From the NCBI GenBank assembly GCA_016217595.1, contig JACRHS010000032.1:186001-250000 (forward strand): a stretch of 64,000 nucleotides of DNA, written 5' to 3'. Source of the stretch: Opitutia bacterium. GTDB lineage: Bacteria > Verrucomicrobiota > Verrucomicrobiia > Opitutales > Opitutaceae. The translations under genes and the position numbers were made by a program. The notes beneath the pieces were generated by a model that was given only the letters and a program-made list of their open reading frames with translations, was not told the DNA's origin and ran no database searches. This document shows, one piece after another, positions 7,901-15,922 of this stretch. The number at the start of each line of letters is the position of its first letter. The first letter of the stretch is position 1.

Positions 7901-8359
7901 ATGCTCAAACGCCTTCTCTTTGTGTTTGTCGCGCTGGCGTTGCTGGCGCAAGTGATCCGCCCGGCGAAAAACTCGGCGGCGACGTCCGAGGGTCCGGACT
8001 CGCTGGCAGAGCGTCTGCAAGCGCCGCCGCAGGTACGGCAGGTGTTGGCGACCGCCTGCTACGACTGCCATTCCAACCGCACGCGCTATCCGTGGTACGC
8101 TGAGATCCAGCCTTCCGGCTGGTTCCTCGCGTACCACGTGAAGCAGGGCAAGGAGGCCCTCAACCTCTCCACCTTCGGTCGTCTCGGCGCCAGGACGCAG
8201 GCCAAGCGCCTCCGTTACATGGTCGACGAGATGACCGAGCGCGAGATGCCGCTAAAATCCTACACCTTGATGCATCGCGACGCGGTGCTCACCGACGAAC
8301 AGATCAGAACCTTCACCGACTGGGCCGAACCCATCATCACCCGCCTCGGGCGGGATTGA
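7901..8359 (+). CDS. Heme-binding domain protein
   Basis: A 152-residue protein with an N-terminal hydrophobic anchor or signal (MLKRLLFVFVALALLAQ). A single heme site, CYDCHSNRTRYPWY, has a sequence context diagnostic of the Haem_bd family of small exported cytochrome-like proteins. It starts 31 bases after the barrel gene and is likely the last cistron of the cytochrome operon. Its partner is unknown, but its position suggests it serves the same electron-transfer chain. ATG 7901 was chosen because it starts the hydrophobic segment; the longer upstream frame overlaps the barrel gene. Confidence 0.85.
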   Translation: MLKRLLFVFVALALLAQVIRPAKNSAATSEGPDSLAERLQAPPQVRQVLATACYDCHSNRTRYPWYAEIQPSGWFLAYHVKQGKEALNLSTFGRLGARTQAKRLRYMVDEMTEREMPLKSYTLMHRDAVLTDEQIRTFTDWAEPIITRLGRD

Positions 8360-8374
8360 TGCGGCCGGGCCGGA

Positions 8375-8980
8375 TCAAGCGCCCTTGTGGGTCTTCAGCG
8401 TCTGCTCGATAAAGCGTAGAATTTCCGAACGGCCGCTCTTGGTTTTGACGGAGGTCGAGAAGATCGCCGGCAGCTCGGAGCGCCATTCGGCGATGCTTTG
8501 CTTGAAGAGCTCGATGTTTTCCTGCGTGCGCGCCGCCGACTGCTTGTCGGTCTTGGTGAACACGAGCACGTAGGGCGTGGCGCAGTCCTCCAGCCACCTG
8601 ATGAACTCCAGATCGAGGCGCTGGGGCGGGTGGCGGGAGTCGATCAACACGAATACTCCGAGCACGGTTTCGCGCGATTCCAGGAAATCAGCCACGGCTT
8701 CGTTGAAATCCAACCGGTCCTGTTGGCCAACCTTGGCGTAGCCGTAGCCCGGCAGGTCGACGAGCGTCCACGCGTCGTTGATGGAGAAAAAATTGATCAA
8801 CTTCGTTTTCCCGGGCGTGTCGGAAACTTTCGCCAGGCTGCTGCGCGCGGCGAGCAGGTTGATCAGGGACGATTTGCCGACGTTGGAGCGGCCGATGAAG
8901 GCGAACTCGGGCCGGGTGGGCGGCGGGCACGACTTCAGGTCGGGCGCGCTGACGGTGAAATGAGCCGAGACGATTTTCAT
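8375..8980 (-). CDS. engB: Ribosome-biogenesis GTP-binding protein EngB/YsxC
   Basis: A 201-residue TRAFAC-class GTPase needed for assembly of the large ribosomal subunit. G1 is GRSNVGKSS near residues 30-38, G3 is DLPGYGYA and G4 is TKTDK. The conserved SDTPGKT segment marks the EngB branch. The length is that of a single-domain EngB. A longer frame begins at 9037, but ATG 8980 (MKIVSAHF) matches family starts. The gene is convergent with the heme-binding gene, separated by 15 bases. Confidence 0.95.
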   Translation of the reverse strand: MKIVSAHFTVSAPDLKSCPPPTRPEFAFIGRSNVGKSSLINLLAARSSLAKVSDTPGKTKLINFFSINDAWTLVDLPGYGYAKVGQQDRLDFNEAVADFLESRETVLGVFVLIDSRHPPQRLDLEFIRWLEDCATPYVLVFTKTDKQSAARTQENIELFKQSIAEWRSELPAIFSTSVKTKSGRSEILRFIEQTLKTHKGA

Positions 8981-9079
8981 GGTGACGATGGGCCGGGCGC
9001 GAACGCGGTGTGGCCGTGCTCGGAGCTTATGCCGCACGCAATCGGCGTGTGGCGAGGGGAGAATGCCGGCGGGCGCGCG

Positions 9080-9817
9080 TTACGGCTTGGCGGCAGGTGG
9101 CGGCGCGTCGATGACGATCACGGGCTCCGCCTTGGCGTCGAGCCAGCGCAGGAGCGCGGCCATGTTGGCTTTTTCGACGGCCACGCAGCCGCTGGTGCCT
9201 TTTTTGCCGTTTTCACTCCAGATATGGAGGAAGATCGCGCTGCCGTGTCCGGGGACGATGGGAGAAGTGTTGTACTCGATCACCGCGCCGAGGTCGTAGT
9301 CGCCGCCCTTGGGCGTCATTTTTTCGCAGGACTTGACCGCTGGTTTGCCGTGGACCCACTGGTTGTAGAGCGGAGACGTCGCGTCATCGACCCAGAAGTC
9401 TTCCGCGGTGGCCTGGCGATAGGCGAGACCGGTGGGCAAGGTGGCCGCCGCGCCGAAGGCTCGCTTCAGGTCGTAGGTGCCGGAGGGGGTGCGGCCATCG
9501 CCTTCGCGTTTTTCGCCGAGCGGGGCGACCCCGCGGCGGCCCACGACGGCCGGCCACGGGCCGGAGACGCGTTGCCAGCCGGCCGCGGTGCGTTCCCAAG
9601 CGGTGAGGAGGGCGTGAAACCCTTGCGTCGGGCGGACCCAGATGGCCTGGCGAGCGCCGGCAGGAACGCGCTCGGCAGGCAGCGCGGCGTCGCGGTCGAC
9701 AGGTTGGCAGGCGGACCACGTGAGCATAAAGGCGAGGCAAAACGCGCCGAGACCACCCCAACGCGCCAGCGAGCGTTGGCGTTGCGCGACCGGGGCGGAG
9801 CAGGCGGCAGGCTTCAT
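9080..9817 (-). CDS. L,D-transpeptidase (YkuD-type) family protein
   Basis: A 245-residue exported protein. An N-terminal hydrophobic segment ends in a possible, imperfect lipobox (SAC, Cys37). The catalytic region holds the HGSAIFLH segment and the TSGCVAV signature, giving a likely catalytic His198/Cys211 pair. It belongs to the branch with DGRTPSGTY and YNQWVHG rather than classical Ldt enzymes. It probably cross-links or trims peptidoglycan or its protein partners in the periplasm; its activity is inferred. The ATG at 9817 overlaps the stop of the upstream symporter gene (ATGA), so the two are translationally coupled. Confidence 0.85.
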   Translation of the reverse strand: MKPAACSAPVAQRQRSLARWGGLGAFCLAFMLTWSACQPVDRDAALPAERVPAGARQAIWVRPTQGFHALLTAWERTAAGWQRVSGPWPAVVGRRGVAPLGEKREGDGRTPSGTYDLKRAFGAAATLPTGLAYRQATAEDFWVDDATSPLYNQWVHGKPAVKSCEKMTPKGGDYDLGAVIEYNTSPIVPGHGSAIFLHIWSENGKKGTSGCVAVEKANMAALLRWLDAKAEPVIVIDAPPPAAKP

Positions 9818-11028
9818 GGCACCCAATTCGGTCCCTGCAATTTGCGCGTGACCAGCATGCCCGTGACGTTGTCGCCGACGGCGTTGAGCATGGTGGCGGG
9901 CGGATCGACGATGGTGCCGATCATCGTGATGAGTGGCAGCGCCTCTATGGGGAAACCGTAGAGCGTTACGATCAAAAGTTCCCCCAACGTGCCGCCGGAA
10001 GGGATGCCGCTGATCACAGTGCCGCAGAGCACGGCGATCACGCCGGCGGTCACCCAGACTTCCATGCCGGTGAACGGCATTTGGAAGACGCCGAAGAGAA
10101 AGGCGATTTTCACGATGGCCGCGAGGCAGGAGCCTTCCAAGTGCATCGAGGCTCCGATCGGGATAACGAACTCACGGATATCCTCGGGCATGCCGATTTT
10201 CTTCGCGGCGGCGAGGTTCACCGGAATGGTGGCCACACTGCTGCCGGTGGCGAGTGCGGTCAGGGCGGTTTGCGGGATCGCGCCCCAGAAGATTTTCAGG
10301 CCGCGGCGGCCGCCGGCCCAGAAGACATAGATCGAAAACGCGATGGCGAAGTACAGCAGCGCGGTCGGGTAATAGATCTGCACCACGCGCACATAGGACC
10401 CCATCAGCTGCGGGCCGAAGGTGCCGATGATGTACGCGAAATAAGCGCCCAAGCCGATGGGCGCGTAGAGCATGATGACGCCGATCACCCGGCTCATCAC
10501 CTCGTGGCCGGCCGCAAGAAAGCGCACGAGCGGCTGGGCTTTTTCGCCGCACTGGGAGGCCGTATAGCCCACCAGCAGAGAAAACACGATCAGCGCGAGC
10601 ATGTGCTTTTTGGAAAGCAGCTCGGAGAAGTCGGTGACGGTGAAGGCGCTGACGATTGCCGCCCCGGTCGATTGGGTCTGCTGCGCCACGCCGCCGGGGA
10701 AGCTCATCGGCGCACCGACGAACGGCGGGAAGATATGCACAATCGTCGTCATGATGACGGCGGCGAATACACCGGTCAGGATGAAAAAAAACAGCATCCA
10801 GCCCATGATGCGGGCGAGCCGCCGGGTATCGTTTTTGGAGGCGATCGCCGAGGAGATGGAGAAGAACACCAGCGGCACCACGGCCGTAAACAGGAGATTG
10901 AGAAAGATATCGCCCAGCGGTTTTAACACGGCGGCGCGCTCCTTGAAGATCATGCCCAAACCGGCGCCAGTCAGGATACCGAGGATGAGAAGGAGGACGG
11001 ACGAGTAATTCCGAAGCGTTTTAAACAT
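9814..11028 (-). CDS. Dicarboxylate/amino acid:cation symporter (DAACS family)
   Basis: A 404-residue inner-membrane carrier of the GltP/DctA/SstT family, coupling H+ or Na+ to uptake of C4-dicarboxylates, glutamate/aspartate or related substrates. Hydrophobic segments run the full length. A serine-rich hairpin region near SISSAIASK, the GSSVATIPV segment and the C-terminal hairpin GTVISGIPSGGT are typical of the substrate-binding core. Which substrate is used cannot be read from the sequence. It is the first gene of a two-gene unit with the L,D-transpeptidase and is divergent from kdsA. The 143-base gap to kdsA holds no regulatory motif I recognise. Confidence 0.9.
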   Translation of the reverse strand: MFKTLRNYSSVLLLILGILTGAGLGMIFKERAAVLKPLGDIFLNLLFTAVVPLVFFSISSAIASKNDTRRLARIMGWMLFFFILTGVFAAVIMTTIVHIFPPFVGAPMSFPGGVAQQTQSTGAAIVSAFTVTDFSELLSKKHMLALIVFSLLVGYTASQCGEKAQPLVRFLAAGHEVMSRVIGVIMLYAPIGLGAYFAYIIGTFGPQLMGSYVRVVQIYYPTALLYFAIAFSIYVFWAGGRRGLKIFWGAIPQTALTALATGSSVATIPVNLAAAKKIGMPEDIREFVIPIGASMHLEGSCLAAIVKIAFLFGVFQMPFTGMEVWVTAGVIAVLCGTVISGIPSGGTLGELLIVTLYGFPIEALPLITMIGTIVDPPATMLNAVGDNVTGMLVTRKLQGPNWVP

Positions 11029-11171
11029 AGAGCAGGAAAGCGGCCGAAGACGCGCGCCGAGCGTTGTACGAGTTGTGCGTAGCGCAAGCCCGCAGTGCGG
11101 CAGGCGGCCTGGGCCGGCCCAAACTCGCTGCTTCCCCTCCGCCGATTTCCGTGTATGCCGGGTGCCGTCGC

Positions 11172-11966
11172 ATGCTTTACGATCCCGCCAAACTCCTGGT
11201 CATCGCCGGTCCATGCTCGCTCGAAAACGAACGCGTTTGTCGCGCCGTGGCCGAGCAACTCGTCGCCATCCAGCGCGCCCAACCTGAGCTCAAGTTCGTG
11301 TTCAAGGGCTCCTTCGACAAAGCCAACCGCACCTCCGCTTCCGGCGCGCGTGGCACCGGGATCGAAGAAGGCCTGCGCCTGCTCGAACTCGTGCGGCGCG
11401 ATTACGGTTTCCCCTTGCTGACCGATGTGCACGAAACGCAGCAGGTGGCTCCGGTGGCCGCGATGTGCGATGTCGTGCAGATCCCGGCGTTTCTCTGCCG
11501 GCAGACGGATCTTTTGCTGGCCGCGGCCGGCACCGGCCGGACGGTGAACGTGAAGAAAGGCCAGTTCCTTTCGCCGCAGGAGATGCCGTTCGTCGTCGAC
11601 AAGTTGCGGCAGGGCGGCGCGCGCGAGATCTGGCAGACGGAGCGCGGCACGACGTTTGGTTATCAGAACCTTGTCGTCGACATGCGCTCCTTTGCGCTGA
11701 TGAAGGCCAACGGTCATCCGGCGATCTTCGACGCCACGCACAGCGTGCAGCTGCCCGGCGCGGCCGGCGGCAAGAGCGGCGGGCAGCGCGAATTTGTGCT
11801 GCCGCTCGCGCAGGCGGCGCTGGCAGCCGGCGCCGATGGGCTGTTTTTGGAAACGCATCCGCAGCCGGAGCAGGCGATCAGCGACGGCCCCAACATGATT
11901 CCGCTCGGCGAACTGGCCGGCGTGCTCCGCCGCTGCCTCGCCGTCTGGCACGCGGCCCGCGGCTGA
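11172..11966 (+). CDS. kdsA: 3-deoxy-8-phosphooctulonate synthase (KDO-8-P synthase)
   Basis: A 264-residue cytosolic TIM-barrel enzyme condensing phosphoenolpyruvate with arabinose 5-phosphate to give KDO-8-phosphate for lipopolysaccharide inner core. Diagnostic segments are IAGPCSLEN near the start, [12 protein letters not shown] and [10 protein letters not shown]. An intact KdsA implies an LPS-bearing outer membrane. The longer upstream frame beginning at 11064 is low-complexity and lacks homology, so ATG 11172 (MLYDPAKLL) was used. The next gene on the strand begins about 100 bases later. Confidence 0.95.
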   Translation: MLYDPAKLLVIAGPCSLENERVCRAVAEQLVAIQRAQPELKFVFKGSFDKANRTSASGARGTGIEEGLRLLELVRRDYGFPLLTDVHETQQVAPVAAMCDVVQIPAFLCRQTDLLLAAAGTGRTVNVKKGQFLSPQEMPFVVDKLRQGGAREIWQTERGTTFGYQNLVVDMRSFALMKANGHPAIFDATHSVQLPGAAGGKSGGQREFVLPLAQAALAAGADGLFLETHPQPEQAISDGPNMIPLGELAGVLRRCLAVWHAARG

Positions 11967-12069
11967 TTTTCCCGGAGCGTCATGGCGACCGTCCGCGTGG
12001 GCGAGTCGCAGCGTTGACCGATGCGCGCCCGCTCCTCCAGACTCTCACCTTTTCAACCGTACACAACGC

Positions 12070-13638
12070 ATGGAATCGTTCCTGATCGAAGTCCCCGTGC
12101 CCTCCATGGGCGCGACCGTACATGAGCTCACGATCATCGACATCTTGGTGCAACCGGGTGCCCGGATCGCCAAGGGCCAGAAAATCGCCGAACTGGAGAG
12201 CGACAAGTCGGTCTTCGAGTTCGAAGCGCCCTGCGAGGGCGTGATCGCAGCGGTGCATGGCCGCGCCGGCGATATCCTGCCGAGTGGCGCGCCGTTTTTG
12301 CGGATCGAAACCACGGATGCCAGTCTGCGGCACTTGGAAGCCAAATCTGGCTCGGTGCCTGCACAACCCAAGCCCGCCTCCGCATCTGGCGCATCGCCTG
12401 CGCCATCTGCGGTTGCTGCCCCGGCTCCGGCGGCGGTGGCCCCCGTGGTCGGCGTACAATGGACGCCGCGCGCCGCCAAACTCGCACAGGAAGCCGGTCT
12501 CGACCCGGCAAAGATCACCGACATCGCGGCCAGCGGGCCGGGTGGCCGGGTGTCGGGCGACGATGTGGCGCGTTATCTGGAGCGTCGCGGTGCCGCCGCC
12601 GCTCCGGCCAGTGTGGCGACACCGGTGAGCGCGAAACCCGCCGCGGTGGACGACGAGACGGTTTGCATCGCGGGCGTTGGTTACAACGTGCCGAAAAACG
12701 TGATGTCGAATCGCGAGATCTTGAAAGAGTTTCCCGACCGCACCGAGGCGGAGATCGTCAAACTCACCGGCATCAAGGAACGCCGGCATGCCGATGCCGA
12801 CGAATCCGCGACCGATCTGGCCGTGGTGGCGGTGCAGCATGCGCTGACGCAAGCCGGCATGAAGGTGGAGGAGATCGATGGCGTGATCATGGCGACGTTG
12901 ATTCCCGACCAGCCAGTGCCGTCGATGGCGAGCAAGCTGGCCAAACGGCTCGGCATGCCCCGCGCCCTGGCGTTCGATCTCAACGCGGCGTGTTCCGGCT
13001 GGCTCTACGCCTTGGAAGTCGGCCGCGCGTTCATCCGCAGCGGCACGGCGAAGAAGATTGTCGTGGTCACCGCCGAGCTGCTCTCCCGCATCACCAACCC
13101 GAAGGACAAGGAAACGGCGTTTCTCTTTGGCGATGGCGCGGGCGCCGCCGTGCTGACCGATGCGCCCGGCGGGCATCGCTTGCATCGCATGGCGCTGTCG
13201 GGCGATGCCAATCTGTTCGAGGCCATCCAGCGTCCGGGCGGCGGTGCGCTCAACCCGGTGCCGCATCCCGAGGGGCACAACATCGACGACTTTTATCTCC
13301 AGATGGATGGCGGCGCTGTTTTCCGCGCGGCCGTGGTGGGATTTGCCGACCAGATCGAATCGACGTTGAAGCGGCAGAACCTGCGGCCCGAGGATGTGGC
13401 CTGGATCGTCCCCCATCAGGCCAACGAACGCATCTTGCGCGCGGTGAGCAAACGCGTGGGCATCCCCTACGAGAAATTCATCGTGACCATTTCCCAGTAC
13501 GGCAACACGAGTGCCGCCTCGGTCTCGATGGCGCTCGGTTGGGCGGCGGAGGAAGGCGTGTTCCGCGCGGGCGACAAGATCGTGTTCTGCAGCGTCGGCG
13601 CCGGCATCACCTTCGCCGGCGGCCTGATGGTGTGGTAA
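12070..13638 (+). CDS. Lipoyl domain / E2 subunit-binding domain / beta-ketoacyl-ACP synthase III fusion
   Basis: A 522-residue three-part protein. Residues 1-80 are a lipoyl domain with the ESDKS attachment site (Lys46). Residues ~131-173 form a peripheral subunit-binding domain of the E2 type (TPRAAKLAQEAG ... GPGGRVSGDDV). Ala/Pro-rich linkers flank it as in true E2 proteins. From about residue 196 to the end is a complete FabH-type ketoacyl synthase with the full catalytic triad: Cys308 (AACSGW), His449 (PHQANER) and Asn479 (GNTSAAS). KASIII normally starts fatty-acid synthesis by condensing acyl-CoA with malonyl-ACP. Here an E2-style carrier replaces the usual acyltransferase partner, suggesting acyl delivery from a 2-oxoacid dehydrogenase. 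No E1 or E3 gene is in the window. Confidence 0.9.
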   Translation: MESFLIEVPVPSMGATVHELTIIDILVQPGARIAKGQKIAELESDKSVFEFEAPCEGVIAAVHGRAGDILPSGAPFLRIETTDASLRHLEAKSGSVPAQPKPASASGASPAPSAVAAPAPAAVAPVVGVQWTPRAAKLAQEAGLDPAKITDIAASGPGGRVSGDDVARYLERRGAAAAPASVATPVSAKPAAVDDETVCIAGVGYNVPKNVMSNREILKEFPDRTEAEIVKLTGIKERRHADADESATDLAVVAVQHALTQAGMKVEEIDGVIMATLIPDQPVPSMASKLAKRLGMPRALAFDLNAACSGWLYALEVGRAFIRSGTAKKIVVVTAELLSRITNPKDKETAFLFGDGAGAAVLTDAPGGHRLHRMALSGDANLFEAIQRPGGGALNPVPHPEGHNIDDFYLQMDGGAVFRAAVVGFADQIESTLKRQNLRPEDVAWIVPHQANERILRAVSKRVGIPYEKFIVTISQYGNTSAASVSMALGWAAEEGVFRAGDKIVFCSVGAGITFAGGLMVW

Positions 13639-13658
13639 GACGCGGCTTTTTTGGCCAA

Positions 13659-13685
13659 GGCAACCGGTGCATCGCTCCGGTTGCC
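13659..13685. other. Perfect hairpin between convergent genes
   Basis: GGCAACCGG (13659-13667) and CCGGTTGCC (13677-13685) form a perfect 9-bp stem with a 9-base loop, centred between the ends of the lipoyl-KASIII gene and rsmE. A T6 run precedes it on the plus strand, but no U-tract follows it in either direction. It may be a bidirectional 3'-end structure rather than a canonical intrinsic terminator. Confidence 0.55.
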
Positions 13686-13692
13686 GACCAAC

Positions 13693-14448
13693 TCAGGCGT
13701 TTTGCAGTTCGTAGCTGGCGATGCTGAGCGCGTAGATGGCGGCGGTTTCGCAGCGCAGCACCAAGGGTCCGAGAGTGATGGCCTCGAAGCCGCAGCTCTT
13801 CGCCTGACTTAACTCGGCGGGCGTGAAATCGCCTTCGGGTCCGATCAACCAGAGTATTTTCCTGGGGGTGCGGCTTTGCGCCGCAACGAAGGCGGCGAGC
13901 GCGGCTTTGAGGGATTTCGCCCCGGGCTGCAGGCTGGCGATCAGTTTTAAATCGTAGCCTTTGGCCGACTCCATGAACGCGCTGGCAGTTTGCAGCGGGG
14001 CGATCTCGGGGAGCCACGGGTTGCCGCACTGCTTGGCGGCTTCGAGCGCGGCGGTCTGCCATTTCTCCGTCTTTTTGTCCTGCCGCTCGCCGTCGAGGTG
14101 GACTTGGGTGCGCTCGCTTTGCAACGGCACGATGCGGGTGGTGCCCAGTTCGGTGGCCTTGCGCACGATGGCGTCCATAAACTGACCCTTGGGCAACGCC
14201 TGCCCGAGTGTGAGCTCGTAGGGGAGGGGACGGGCCTTTTGCGCGAAACGCACTTTCAGGGTGGCGGCGCTTTTCTTGTCGGCGACCAGCTCGCAGATCC
14301 ACTCCGTCCCGCGACCATCGAAAGCCACCACGGTGTCGCCCGTGCGGGCGCGGTTGACGACCACGAGGTGGTGCGACTCGTCGGCGGAGAGCGTGATTTC
14401 CGCGGGTTCGTGGTTAGCTGGTTGGCAAAAGACGCGGAAGTCGGTCAT
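13693..14448 (-). CDS. rsmE: 16S rRNA (uracil-1498-N3)-methyltransferase RsmE
   Basis: A 251-residue SPOUT-class methyltransferase that methylates U1498 of 16S rRNA. An N-terminal PUA-like segment holds HHLVVVNRAR and a GDTVVAFDG turn. A C-terminal knotted SAM-binding part includes LIGPEGDFTPAE and TLGPLVLRCETAAIYAL, the family hallmark. ATG 14448 (MTDFRVF) was chosen, since the frame extending to 14634 adds 62 residues without family similarity. It is convergent with the lipoyl-KASIII gene. Confidence 0.93.
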   Translation of the reverse strand: MTDFRVFCQPANHEPAEITLSADESHHLVVVNRARTGDTVVAFDGRGTEWICELVADKKSAATLKVRFAQKARPLPYELTLGQALPKGQFMDAIVRKATELGTTRIVPLQSERTQVHLDGERQDKKTEKWQTAALEAAKQCGNPWLPEIAPLQTASAFMESAKGYDLKLIASLQPGAKSLKAALAAFVAAQSRTPRKILWLIGPEGDFTPAELSQAKSCGFEAITLGPLVLRCETAAIYALSIASYELQNA

Positions 14449-14502
14449 GGCGGGTGCGGGGGCGAAAGTGAAGGCGGCCGCGCGGCGGCTTGTCGAGGGC
14501 GG

Positions 14503-14539
14503 AAAAACAGTAAGGGCGCCGGTGTAAACCGACGCCCTT
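14503..14539 (-). terminator. Intrinsic terminator, minus strand, upstream of rsmE
   Basis: Read on the minus strand, AAGGGCG and CGCCCTT (plus positions 14533-14539 and 14512-14518) pair around an inner CGGT/ACCG helix. Three bases later comes a run of five T (plus A5 at 14503-14507). It would end leftward transcripts entering from the tRNA/SorC-regulator side before rsmE. Confidence 0.6.
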
Positions 14540-14638
14540 GCCGACTTTTGAACTACAAACAATGAAAACCCCTGAAAACAAACCAACAGGTAAGATGCGG
14601 TTTGGCGCAGAACGTTCGAAATTTGATCGGCCAAAGCG

Positions 14639-14670
14639 TTCGCGGGAGGTGTGCGTTACACTCCCGCGAA
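14639..14670. other. Long hairpin upstream of tRNA-Leu
   Basis: TTCGCGGGA (14639-14647) pairs with TCCCGCGAA (14662-14670). The stem continues as GTGT/ACAC across a one-base bulge, with a GCGTT loop. No U-tract follows on either strand. The rest of 14541-14721 holds nothing I recognise. Confidence 0.5.
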
Positions 14671-14721
14671 AATTCGGTGGACAAGTTCGTTTCCGGGGCT
14701 ACGGTGCGCATCTCCTTCCTA

Positions 14722-14809
14722 GCCCGGATGGCGGAATTGGCAGACGCGCGGGACTCAAAATCCCGTTCCCTTTAAAGGAGTGTGGGTTCGAGACCCTCTC
14801 CGGGCACCA
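14722..14809 (+). tRNA. tRNA-Leu (anticodon CAA)
   Basis: A class II tRNA. The acceptor GCCCGGA (14722-14728) pairs with TCCGGGC (14799-14805), followed by discriminator A and an encoded CCA (14807-14809). The anticodon stem CGGGA/TCCCG (14749-14753, 14761-14765) encloses loop CTCAAAA with anticodon CAA (14756-14758), reading UUG. The long variable arm and GGTTCGAGACC T-arm fit tRNA-Leu. Two bases separate it from the 3' end of the convergent regulator gene. Confidence 0.95.
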
Positions 14810-14811
14810 GA

Positions 14812-15762
14812 TCAGCGCGCGAGAAGCGCCTCCGCGCCACTCTCGTCGATCAGGAGCGACATCAGCAGCCCGCCGCGTAGCGCCGCGCCCACCGCGGCAG
14901 CGCGGGCCGGCCCGGCGGCCACACCGATGGTCTGCGGAATCTTGCGCAGATGATCCAGCTCGATGCTGATGACGCGATCGCGCCAGCGGGATTTGCACTC
15001 GCGCCCGGAGGCGTCGAAGAAGTGACCGCAAATCTCGCCGACGGCCCCCGCGGCGCGCAGTTCGTCGATATCTTTTAGAGTCAGAACGTTTCGCTCGAGG
15101 TAGACGGATTTCTCGATGGAGCCGACACCGACGAGAGCCGCATCGGCCTGCTTGAGCCGTTGCCACACCGAGCGGATTTGCTCGGAGCCCAGGAAGGAAT
15201 CGCGGGTCTTCCGATCCGCGACAAAGGCCGGAGTGCTCAACGTGACAAAATCGCCTCCCCAAAGCTTGATGATGAAACGGCCGAGTTCGAGTGCGTCCAC
15301 CGAGGAGATGCTCGAATCAATGCTCCCCATCGCCTGCACCACAGTCAGGCGGCGGATGATGCTGCGCCGAAACCGTTGCACCACCTCGGAAACGCTGCGC
15401 CCCCCGCCGACGGCGACGACGCCGGTCTGCGGGAACAGGGCCGCCACATAAGGCGCGCCGAAATGCCCGACCGTCTGCCGGGCGACCTCGTCGCTGGCGT
15501 TGCGTGCCACGCGGATCACGGCCGCGGACTTCAGACCGAACCGGCTGCAGAGCTGCTGCTCGAGCTTTTCGTTGCGGGGATTATAGGGCTCGACCGTGAT
15601 GCGGACGATGCCGCGTTCCTGGGCAACCGAGAGGAGGCGCGAGACCTTGGCCTGCGACACGCGGACCAGCGAGGCGACCTCGGACTGCCCGAGGCCGTCG
15701 ACGTGATAGAGCGTGGCCGCCATGCGGAGCAGTTCGTCGGGATAGATTTCTTTCTTGGGCAT
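14812..15762 (-). CDS. SorC/DeoR-type sugar-binding transcriptional regulator
   Basis: A 316-residue regulator. An N-terminal helix-turn-helix lies at roughly residues 15-50 (LGQSEVASLVRVSQAKVSRL). It is followed by the SorC effector domain, with VAVGGGRSVSEVVQ and VGVGSIEKS marking the phosphosugar-binding fold. SorC proteins respond to sugar phosphates or polyol-derived ligands. The gene is divergent from the TonB receptor-glpD-glpT cluster across 160 bases, so that cluster is its likely target, with glycerol 3-phosphate or a relative as effector (inferred). ATG 15762 gives the usual family N-terminus; an alternative in-frame ATG lies at 15792. No good Shine-Dalgarno precedes either. Confidence 0.88.
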   Translation of the reverse strand: MPKKEIYPDELLRMAATLYHVDGLGQSEVASLVRVSQAKVSRLLSVAQERGIVRITVEPYNPRNEKLEQQLCSRFGLKSAAVIRVARNASDEVARQTVGHFGAPYVAALFPQTGVVAVGGGRSVSEVVQRFRRSIIRRLTVVQAMGSIDSSISSVDALELGRFIIKLWGGDFVTLSTPAFVADRKTRDSFLGSEQIRSVWQRLKQADAALVGVGSIEKSVYLERNVLTLKDIDELRAAGAVGEICGHFFDASGRECKSRWRDRVISIELDHLRKIPQTIGVAAGPARAAAVGAALRGGLLMSLLIDESGAEALLAR

Positions 15763-15922
15763 AGGAGCAAGGGAGGAAGGGCGTCGGCTCATCCCGGGGA
15801 CAAGCGGTCGACGTGGCGCGCACAGTGCTCCGGCACGACAAAAAATCAAGAATGAAAAGGCGAATAAAAATTACAATCGACAGGAATTTCACATCGTGTC
15901 ACCGCCTCTTCCGCTCACACCA

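Noticed and set aside
12070-12600. Reading the N-terminal domain of the fusion as a biotin carrier (BCCP) domain.
   Set aside because: BCCP domains have a (A/V)MKM core; here the site is ESDKS and is followed by an E2-type subunit-binding domain, which fits lipoyl.
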